Assembly: GCA_946480575.1 (NCBI GenBank)
Contig: CAMLKF010000075.1
Coordinates: forward strand, 1 to 7,427
Length of the DNA: 7,427 nucleotides
Direction of reading: 5' to 3'
From: an uncultured Nitrososphaera sp.
GTDB taxonomy: Archaea > Thermoproteota > Nitrososphaeria > Nitrososphaerales > Nitrososphaeraceae
The notes beneath the pieces were generated by a model that saw nothing but the letters and a program-made list of their open reading frames with translations, had not been told where the DNA came from and did no database searches. The position numbers and the translations under genes are program-made. Positions within the stretch are counted from its first letter, which is position 1, and each line of letters starts with the position of its first letter. This document shows positions 1-5,384 of the stretch, one piece after another.

Positions 1-37
1 CGTATACAGCTAATAAACGAATTGGTACAACCCCAGA

Positions 38-62
38 ACAAAAAAAGAGAAGAGAAGAGGGG
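38..62 (-). terminator. T-rich termination tract, minus strand
   Basis: Read on the minus strand, a pyrimidine-rich stretch ending in seven consecutive T (complement of the A run at 40-46) lies about 25 bases after the stop codon at 73-75. Archaeal polymerase terminates at oligo-T tracts without needing a strong hairpin. Only a weak GC-rich pairing precedes it. It could end whatever is transcribed through 73-330, or act as a backup terminator for the large copper gene. Confidence 0.45.
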
Positions 63-72
63 CTCCGGCCGC

Positions 73-330
73 CTACTGCTCGTCCTTGCGCCTGAACTTC
101 CTCACTCCAAGGAACGCAACGATAACTGAGAATTCGCTGGTGTTTCTAATACCGGGATATTCATGCATCAGGACTAATCGATGCGATATTTTGGCTAGGT
201 CTTGGGATAATATTGCCAGCAGCAGGCTATGCAGTTTCTCATATCCAGCCATGTGTACTGGGCAATGAAGAAGCGCGAACAGAAAAAAGGGATGCAAGCG
301 CATCACCACTAACTTCTTCCCTTCCCCCAA
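73..330 (-). pseudogene. Possible remnant of a PEF-tailed protein gene, or non-coding
   Basis: An 85-codon frame opens with TTG two bases after the stop of the large copper gene; the first ATG is at 303, giving 76 residues. No domain is recognised. The last 24 residues are suggestive: an EF pair (TSEFS), a short hydrophobic run (VIVAFLG) and a basic end (RKFRRKD), the same order as the PEF sorting tails of three genes in this window. However, the hydrophobic part is far too short for a membrane helix, the proline is missing and there is no signal peptide. A terminator for the upstream gene (282-304) lies inside the frame, arguing against co-transcription. The opposite strand from about 150 to 341 also reads a hydrophobic stretch (FWLGLGIILPAAGYAV) but has no ATG. 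Best reading: decayed 3' end of a PEF-tailed gene, or chance. Confidence 0.22.
282..304 (-). terminator. Hairpin plus T-tract terminator of the CopC/CopD fusion gene
   Basis: On the minus strand a 5-base-pair stem (GATGC / GCATC, at 300-304 and 291-295) with a four-base loop is followed by CC and six T (complement of the A run at 283-288). It lies about 30 bases after the stop codon at 333-335, as expected for an intrinsic terminator. Confidence 0.6.
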
Positions 331-332
331 TT

Positions 333-3300
333 CTATGTCCTTAATTTCAGCGCGGTGCGCATGTTGCGCTTGAGGTCGATTGCGCTCTTGCTGTAAGCCA
401 GCGCACTTAGCGCTATCCCGGCCGCTATTGCCGGCCCTGCCAAGTCTGCAAGCGAAAATGGAAGCTGTGGCACCTGGCTGGTGTTACCACTACTGCCGCC
501 CTGCTGGCTGCCATCAACAACGGGCTCCTGCGGCGCTACTGGCTTGGCCGTTATCGTGATGCTGCCAAGGCTTGCACCGCGCTGCGCTGCAAACCATATT
601 CTCCCTCTATCGTCTGACGTTATCCACTGTATGAACGACCCTGTTATCGGGACCTTGGCCTCGGCGCCCGCGCCGGTCCTCGGGTCAATCACTGCGACGC
701 TGTCTATCTCGTGCTGGGCGTACCAAAGGTTGCCGTAGCTGTCCATAGCCATGCCAAAGGGCAGCCCACCCTCGTTGACTGAAGGGTACCCGCGGAAGAT
801 GCCCAGCATTGGGTTGAACGCCGTGATGGTATGGCCGCCGTGCTCTGAGATGTAGATGGTTGAGCTCTTAGGGTCTGGGAATACTGCCGTGGGCTCGTCA
901 AGCGCGCTGCGCTCGCTTGGCGGCGCGTACTCGGTTATCCTGCCGGTGGCCGGGTCTACCTTGCCTATCCTACCGGCTGCTTCTGCAAACCAGACGTTGC
1001 CCTGCCTGTCCACCGAAATGCCAACGGGCGTCGACCCGGTAGTTGGGATATCGTACGCCGTGAACCGCTCGCCTGCAACGTCGAACTTGACTATCTTGTT
1101 CGCCTGCACCACCGGAATCCACAAGATGCCGAAGTCGGTGACCTTGACCTGCCCGGTCTCGGTGATCAGCAGGTTGCCGCTGCCGTCCATCGCAATTCCT
1201 GACGGCACACCGATCTCTGGTATCGTGAACCTGCGAGTCGTGTTGCTTGCCGGGTCGTAATGGCCGAGGACTCCGTTGGGGCTTGCCGCGATAGGGTCAA
1301 TGTACCATAGGCTTCCGCCCGGAGCAAGCACCATCTGCGTTATCAGGCCGGCGCCTTCTATCCTATGCATCGTGTAATTGCCCGTTTCAATGTCAAGCTG
1401 CCAGATCCTGCCGCTCCTTGGCAGCGAGTCGCCTACCCATATCGACTGCCTTTCAGCGTCAAACACCGGATAGAGTGGCAGGCTGTTCTCAGGCGTCTTG
1501 TATTCCTTTATCGCAAATTCCAGGTTCGAGACAAGCGGCTTGACGTTCAGGTCTAGCGACGCAAGCATGTTGCTTCCCTGCGATCTGACGCCCTCTATCT
1601 CGACGCTCCAGACGCCCGGAAGGCTGAACGCCGCGTCTGCGACAAACACGTTTTCTGACTGCTTTTTCGTCTCGACCGTTATTGGGCCTATCCCCCTTTC
1701 AAGCTGGGTCATCTTGATGGTAGCCGATTCGATGCCGGTGGCGTTGCTGCCGTCGTCCTGCCCAAAGAATGACACTTTAAAGTTGTTCTGGCCGACTGCA
1801 AATGGGCTTATCGCCAGCTGGACGCGGCCCTCCCCTGTGTAGGCTGTCCGCACTAGGTCGGTATTGATTTCTTCCGCAATGGCTTGCTGGTCGGCTGCCT
1901 GGCGCTGGTACGCCGGGAACTGGCCGGACGGAAGCGCGCCGTTTGCCATTAGCGAGACCATGAGGAGAAGTGCAATTCCAACACCTGCCTCTGCCTTGAG
2001 TATCTTACCATAGTGCCTGAGGCTTGTGGCAGCAGCGACCTGCGTGCTACCGCCGTTGTTGTTGTTCATGACTGCAACTGCCTTTCTCTGCACCACAAAT
2101 TGCGAATACGCGCCCATCGCCACCATTACGCCTGCAAGGCTGAGCTTGATGGCAAGTATCTGGCCGTACGTAGAAGCAAGTGTAAGCGAAAGATCGCTTT
2201 CAAGAGCAAACAGCAGGATAGGCCCGGTTATCACCGCGATGCCAAGTATTGTTACAACAATGACTGAAAAGCGCGGGATGAGGATTGCAAGCGCAGTCGA
2301 TCTGACCCGCTCGTCTGCTATTGCTAGGAGCTTGGGGACTGCCGCAAAGCCAAGCAGAATCAAGCCCCCTATCCATATCGACGCTGCGACGTTGTGGAAA
2401 AAGTCCAGAACTATGACACTGACCTGCTCGGTGGCTGCCGCATGGGCTATCAGGCTTGAAGTCACAAGCACCGCAAGCCCCATGATGAGTATCGCAAACA
2501 TTTCTGCCCTGCTCGGGCTGGTGTTGCTCTTGGCGACCTTGCGGTACACTGCGACCGCTATGGCCATAAGGATGGACGACTGGAGCATCCTAGTTATCCA
2601 TACGTTGCCGAACTTGGTCGCGATAGCCTCCGGAACGCTTGCCTCGATCGAGATCGCCTGCACTATTATCATGGCGACTCCAGAAGCAAGGACAAGGCCG
2701 GCGCCGATTATGATGAGCTTTATCATGCGCCTGTCTATCGCCACCCTTGTCTGGGAGATGGCGCTAGAGAGCCACGGCACCCTGCCAAGGGGCTTCCACA
2801 GCCAGAGCGTGCCAAACGCCGCGCCCACCGCGATCACCTGCCCGACCATGCCGGGAAACCTTGACGCAGATTCTTCTGGCGACAAGATGTCACTCTGTTG
2901 CTGCTGGCCGCCGCCAGTGCTAGACACCTGGGTGCCGACTCCAAAGATGAAAGTCTCTTCTACTACATGCCCGTCCACTGCCGAGAGCACCTTGGTGCTC
3001 ACTGTGTACTCGCCTTCGGGGAGGCCTGGCTGCATTGCGACGCCTATTGACGCAGTATCGCCTTCGACATTGTGAGGGTCATTCATGTCGACCCTGCCCC
3101 CGTCCGGGCCAAGCACACTTATGCTGCTGTAGCCAAGTTCGATAGGCTCGCTAAAGAACACGTTGACCTCACGTGGCGACGACGGAACGCTCTGAAAGGC
3201 GCCTGGCGAAGAATCGACGTAAACAGGATGGGCAAAAGCTTGAGGGATGATGCCGGCAATCAAAATGGTAACGATCGATGCGATCAGAGCAAGATGAAGA

Positions 3301-3338
3301 TGATAATAATTATTATGCCACTGGCTGCCGACAGACAC
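333..3338 (-). CDS. CopC-CopD-YtkA-like fusion with Vgb/NHL beta-propeller (copper transport/sensing membrane protein)
   Basis: This exported 1001-residue multidomain protein is likely involved in copper binding and uptake at the membrane. Residues 1-36 are a signal peptide ending AFA, so mature His37 becomes the N-terminus, the classical Cu(II) ligand of CopC; residues 37-135 are a CopC fold with the conserved DGH at 122-124. Residues 163-468 hold about eight membrane helices of the CopD family, with His299 and the signature D312..H315...W322.GG. Residues 500-602 are a beta-sandwich like the YtkA domain that follows CopC-CopD in Bacillus YcnJ. Residues 615-930 form a beta-propeller with Vgb/streptogramin-lyase-like blades (WFAE..GRIGKVDP.TGRITEY around 783-804); lyase activity is not implied. 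A linker and a membrane helix (965-983) with a basic cytoplasmic tail end the protein. The start is GTG, since a stop at 3405-3407 closes the frame and no in-frame ATG precedes the signal peptide. It is divergent from the gene at 3443. Domain calls are from motifs; the substrate direction is inferred. Confidence 0.9.
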   Translation of the reverse strand: MSVGSQWHNNYYHLHLALIASIVTILIAGIIPQAFAHPVYVDSSPGAFQSVPSSPREVNVFFSEPIELGYSSISVLGPDGGRVDMNDPHNVEGDTASIGVAMQPGLPEGEYTVSTKVLSAVDGHVVEETFIFGVGTQVSSTGGGQQQQSDILSPEESASRFPGMVGQVIAVGAAFGTLWLWKPLGRVPWLSSAISQTRVAIDRRMIKLIIIGAGLVLASGVAMIIVQAISIEASVPEAIATKFGNVWITRMLQSSILMAIAVAVYRKVAKSNTSPSRAEMFAILIMGLAVLVTSSLIAHAAATEQVSVIVLDFFHNVAASIWIGGLILLGFAAVPKLLAIADERVRSTALAILIPRFSVIVVTILGIAVITGPILLFALESDLSLTLASTYGQILAIKLSLAGVMVAMGAYSQFVVQRKAVAVMNNNNGGSTQVAAATSLRHYGKILKAEAGVGIALLLMVSLMANGALPSGQFPAYQRQAADQQAIAEEINTDLVRTAYTGEGRVQLAISPFAVGQNNFKVSFFGQDDGSNATGIESATIKMTQLERGIGPITVETKKQSENVFVADAAFSLPGVWSVEIEGVRSQGSNMLASLDLNVKPLVSNLEFAIKEYKTPENSLPLYPVFDAERQSIWVGDSLPRSGRIWQLDIETGNYTMHRIEGAGLITQMVLAPGGSLWYIDPIAASPNGVLGHYDPASNTTRRFTIPEIGVPSGIAMDGSGNLLITETGQVKVTDFGILWIPVVQANKIVKFDVAGERFTAYDIPTTGSTPVGISVDRQGNVWFAEAAGRIGKVDPATGRITEYAPPSERSALDEPTAVFPDPKSSTIYISEHGGHTITAFNPMLGIFRGYPSVNEGGLPFGMAMDSYGNLWYAQHEIDSVAVIDPRTGAGAEAKVPITGSFIQWITSDDRGRIWFAAQRGASLGSITITAKPVAPQEPVVDGSQQGGSSGNTSQVPQLPFSLADLAGPAIAAGIALSALAYSKSAIDLKRNMRTALKLRT

Positions 3339-3396
3339 GTGAAAAATATTGCTTGCACCATATTTGACTCTTGCTTGTTTTGTAGTACAAACGCCG

Positions 3397-3406
3397 AAAT
3401 ATAGCT
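3397..3406 (-). promoter_or_regulatory. Candidate TATA element for the CopC/CopD fusion gene
   Basis: On the minus strand the sequence AGCTATATTT would set transcription to begin near 3375, leaving a leader of roughly 37 bases before the GTG start at 3338. The TATA at 3411-3420 is also nearly symmetrical and could serve this direction. No Shine-Dalgarno match precedes the GTG. Confidence 0.35.
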
Positions 3407-3410
3407 AAAG

Positions 3411-3420
3411 AATATAAATA
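3411..3420 (+). promoter_or_regulatory. TATA box of the gene at 3443 (leaderless)
   Basis: AATATAAATA is centred about 27 bases before the A of the ATG at 3443. That is the archaeal TATA-to-start distance, so the transcript should begin at or within a few bases of the start codon. No ribosome binding site is present, consistent with a leaderless mRNA. Confidence 0.65.
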
Positions 3421-3442
3421 TTCTAAGAGAATTTTTCATTGA

Positions 3443-4138
3443 ATGAAGAAAATCGCCCTCTCACTTTTGGCATTCGCAATGCTACTTGCGGCCTTCAGCA
3501 GTTTTCCGCGCGCCCTGGCTCATGAAGAGATAGAACAGGGCGACGTCAGGATCATTGGAGGCTGGACAAACGAGCCCCCATATGTCAACCAGATAAACGG
3601 CATAGAGCTGAACATAACTAGGATATCAAACGGCCAGCCGATCAACAACGCGCTCGCGCAGACAGATGTGAGCATGAGAAAGGGCGGCGAGACCAAGCCG
3701 CTCGAATTCCAGCCGACAGAAGAGGCAGGCCACTATGTGGCAGAAATACTTCCGACTCAGACAGGGCAGTACGCCATAGCGTTCCAAGGAACTATTGCAG
3801 GAGCGGCGTTTAACGGCCAGATAGAGATCGAGGACGTTGGCAACACGAGGCTGCTCGAATTCCCGCCTGCAGGCAGCAGCGGAGGAGTTTCAGATGAAGT
3901 GCTCGAGCAACTGCAGACGGTGGTAACCGACCTGACTGCGCAGGTTGACCAGGCCACTACTGCTTCAGAGAAAGCCCAGCAGGCTGCTCAGGCTGCCACG
4001 GAATCTGCCGCCGAGCAAAAAGTTGCGGCAGACAGGGCCTACCTGTTTGGCATGGTCGGCGTTGGAGTGGGCGTAGCTGGGATAATAATAGGGGTCGTCG
4101 CGCTGACCCGCGGTAGAGAGGCTAGGGCCTTAGCCTGA
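3443..4138 (+). CDS. Exported Ig-like/YtkA-like protein with coiled coil and C-terminal membrane anchor
   Basis: This 231-residue protein has a signal peptide at 1-26 ending in ALA, so the mature protein should start His27-Glu-Glu. Residues 33-130 form a beta-sandwich with the pattern GWTNEPPYVNQINGIEL, a later YVAEILPTQTGQYAIAFQGTI and conserved-looking glycines. This resembles small bacterial exported proteins of the YtkA/FixH-like type that often sit beside copper genes. Residues 150-198 are an Ala/Gln/Glu-rich coiled coil with heptad-like spacing, probably a stalk or oligomerisation segment. Residues 200-221 are one membrane helix followed by a short basic tail, giving an outward-facing orientation. 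It is transcribed divergently from the CopC/CopD fusion, which also yields a mature N-terminal histidine, so a shared role in copper handling is plausible but inferred. Its 3' end overlaps the convergent gene at 4122 by 17 bases. No PEF sorting motif is present. Confidence 0.8.
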   Translation: MKKIALSLLAFAMLLAAFSSFPRALAHEEIEQGDVRIIGGWTNEPPYVNQINGIELNITRISNGQPINNALAQTDVSMRKGGETKPLEFQPTEEAGHYVAEILPTQTGQYAIAFQGTIAGAAFNGQIEIEDVGNTRLLEFPPAGSSGGVSDEVLEQLQTVVTDLTAQVDQATTASEKAQQAAQAATESAAEQKVAADRAYLFGMVGVGVGVAGIIIGVVALTRGREARALA

Positions 4139-4754
4139 ATCTGCTGCTGCGGTTGCTGTTGCTATTATTGCTGCTGCTGCTGCTGCTGCGCGACAGCACG
4201 ATTGCTGTTCCGATCAATGCGGCAATTGCTCCAAGAGCTCCAATCGGGAACTCGGGAGTGACCACGACGTTAAATTTCGCGGTCTCGTCAGTCGGGATCA
4301 GCGTTGGGCCGATGCCGGTGCCGCCAAGGTACACTTCAATCGTATAGTCGCCCACTTCCCCAAATGTGTACGGCACGGTAATGGTGCCTGGCACGTTGTG
4401 AAGAAGCGGCTGGTTGGTCTGCCTTGCGGCGCTGAATACCTGCTCGCCATTGCTGTTCAATATCCTAAAGTCATAGTCCTGGTGCTCGTGGAGCGTGTCG
4501 GTGCCGGGGTTCAGGAAGCTTACCTTGAAGCTTGCTTGGCTTTCAGCGCTGCCCGGACTGCCTGGATTCCATGTCGGCTCTAAAAGAATATCAAGGGTGC
4601 CGTCAGTTGTGGTCTGCCTCATCCCTTGGCCTTCTTGGGCGAAGGCAGTTGTTGTTGTTGTTGTTGTCAAAACGCTGGTAACAACAACAACAACAACAAC
4701 CGTTGCTGCCAGCACCATCATCAATACCATTGCATATCTTGTGCTGCTTGCCAT
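4122..4754 (-). CDS. Exported beta-sandwich protein with PEF-type sorting tail and Ser/Asn-rich end
   Basis: A 210-residue protein from the ATG at 4752-4754. A longer reading from 4835 exists but would overlap the upstream gene, and the nearer ATG has a TATA 30 bases away. The signal peptide (1-39, ending AFA) has a run of seven valines followed by seven threonines, both encoded by trinucleotide repeats. Residues 50-165 are a beta-sandwich with LHEHQDYDFRI (His89, His91), LLHNVPG (His119) and FGEVGDYTIEV, a pattern I associate with thaumarchaeal exported proteins; the histidines could bind metal, which is inference. PEFP at 167-170 is followed by a membrane helix (171-187) and Arg189, an archaeosortase-type tail. 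A 21-residue Ser/Asn/Arg extension, including six AGC-coded serines, follows and is unusually long. It is a tandem paralogue of the gene at 4771 (16 bases between them). Confidence 0.82.
   Translation of the reverse strand: MASSTRYAMVLMMVLAATVVVVVVVTSVLTTTTTTTAFAQEGQGMRQTTTDGTLDILLEPTWNPGSPGSAESQASFKVSFLNPGTDTLHEHQDYDFRILNSNGEQVFSAARQTNQPLLHNVPGTITVPYTFGEVGDYTIEVYLGGTGIGPTLIPTDETAKFNVVVTPEFPIGALGAIAALIGTAIVLSRSSSSSSNNSNSNRSSRFRLRP
4141..4190 (-). repeat. AGC/AAC triplet-rich tract encoding the Ser/Asn tail
   Basis: Six uninterrupted AGC codons (complement of GCT units at 4170-4187) plus scattered AGC and AAC codons encode the Ser/Asn-rich end of the protein at 4122-4754. Triplet slippage here changes tail length without shifting the frame. 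Confidence 0.75.
4648..4700. repeat. Perfect inverted repeat made of GTT and AAC microsatellites
   Basis: Six GTT units plus GT at 4648-4667 are exactly complementary to the ACA/AAC run at 4681-4700, giving a 20-base-pair stem with a 13-base loop (4668-4680). The coding (minus) strand reads GTT codons for poly-valine and ACA codons for poly-threonine within the signal peptide of the gene at 4122-4754. The structure starts about 54 bases into the message. Confidence 0.9.
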
Positions 4755-4770
4755 TGCCAATTTACTTCGA

Positions 4771-5298
4771 CTACAGCCTAAATAAATTGTTGTTGCTATT
4801 GCGCTTTGCGGCAAAAAATAATATAGCCGAGCCAATTGTCGTCGCAGCCGTAAGCCCGGCCGCTCCTGCTGGGAATTCAGGCGTCACCTTTATCGGTATC
4901 GTCACACTTTCGTCAAGGCCGTCAATGTCGTTTATCATGATCCTATACGTGCCAGGTTCTTCGAACCTGAATTTCTGCTGCAGGGACGTCTGGTCTATCC
5001 TGCGGAGCTGCTGGACGGTGTTGTCTCCACTGAAGAGCAGTATGTCGTACCTGATGTCTTCAAGCTCGATGTTTGTCTCCGGCTCTATAAAGTGTATGCC
5101 AAAGGTGTTGTCCGCGCCAATGTCTGCTGATGTCCACGCCACCTCGACTCTGAACGTGCCCTGATCGCTCAATGCCTCAAGCATGATCGGCGGCGGCTGC
5201 GGCTGCTGCTGCGCGCTTGCAGTTTGCGCGGCCAGCATCAGCGTCGTCGTCATGCCCAGTGCCGCAAGCACCAAAAGTAGGATAATAACGATGTTCAA
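4771..5298 (-). CDS. Exported beta-sandwich protein with PEF-type sorting tail
   Basis: A 175-residue protein. The signal peptide (1-29, ending ASA) requires the TTG start at 5296-5298; the first ATG, at codon 16, would leave too short a leader. Residues 45-138 align by eye with the next gene downstream: GTFRVEV, F.IHFIEPET, YDILLFSGDNTVQQLRRIDQT, FEEPGTYRIMI, then DES and the shared VTPEFP.GA, so the two are tandem duplicates. The paralogue's HEH positions are replaced here (ELEDIRYDI), so any metal site there is probably lost, although His69 is present. PEFP at 140-143 precedes a membrane helix (144-164) and a short basic Asn-rich tail (AKRNSNNN), the archaeosortase-type signal. Likely a surface-anchored structural or binding protein; partner unknown. 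Confidence 0.78.
   Translation of the reverse strand: MNIVIILLLVLAALGMTTTLMLAAQTASAQQQPQPPPIMLEALSDQGTFRVEVAWTSADIGADNTFGIHFIEPETNIELEDIRYDILLFSGDNTVQQLRRIDQTSLQQKFRFEEPGTYRIMINDIDGLDESVTIPIKVTPEFPAGAAGLTAATTIGSAILFFAAKRNSNNNLFRL
4779..4788 (-). promoter_or_regulatory. Candidate internal TATA box for the gene ending at 4122
   Basis: On the minus strand AATTTATTTA is centred about 30 bases before the ATG at 4754, consistent with a leaderless start. It lies inside the last codons of the upstream paralogue, so the second gene may be transcribed both by read-through and from its own promoter. Confidence 0.5.
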
Positions 5299-5329
5299 AC
5301 CGTTTTTACAGAGAAAAGCAGGAGCGCAT

Positions 5330-5345
5330 GATAATAATAAAAGTT
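5330..5345 (-). promoter_or_regulatory. Candidate AT-rich promoter element for the gene at 4771-5298
   Basis: On the minus strand ACTTTTATTATTATC is centred near 5337, which would place transcription start near 5310 and leave a leader of about 12 bases before the TTG start. It directly follows the T-rich terminator of the preceding cupredoxin gene, suggesting the two are separate transcription units. Confidence 0.4.
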
Positions 5346-5349
5346 ATTC

Positions 5350-5384
5350 AAAAAAGAAGAAGAAGATAGGGAGCTTCGGAGCTC
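5350..5384 (-). terminator. Hairpin plus pyrimidine/T tract terminator of the cupredoxin gene
   Basis: On the minus strand a GAGCT/AGCTC stem with a four-base loop (5371-5384) begins at the stop codon of the cupredoxin gene and is followed by a TTC-rich tract ending in six T (5350-5355 region). A second, overlapping AGCTT-type palindrome sits beside it, so alternative pairings are possible. Confidence 0.6.

Noticed and set aside
1..72. Possible plus-strand coding end at the left edge
   Set aside because: One frame is open from base 3 to about 112, but it is short, has no start in the window and shows no recognisable feature.
615..930. True virginiamycin B lyase (antibiotic resistance) activity for the propeller (residue numbering of the 333-3338 product)
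   Set aside because: Only blade repeats resemble Vgb. The domain is part of a copper membrane protein, and I could not verify the catalytic histidine/glutamate set, so a binding role is more likely.
2026..3075. Long 349-residue plus-strand frame
   Set aside because: It is a shadow on the opposite strand of the CopD-coding region; its composition mirrors membrane-helix codons and no domain or start signal is seen.
3303..3316. Perfect 14-base palindrome ATAATAATTATTAT
   Set aside because: It lies within codons near the start of the copper fusion gene, is pure A/T, and such short AT palindromes arise easily; no second copy was seen near a promoter.
4755..4835. 27-residue N-terminal extension of the gene ending at 4122
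   Set aside because: It would overlap the end of the upstream paralogue and place extra residues before an already complete signal peptide; the TATA spacing favours the ATG at 4754.
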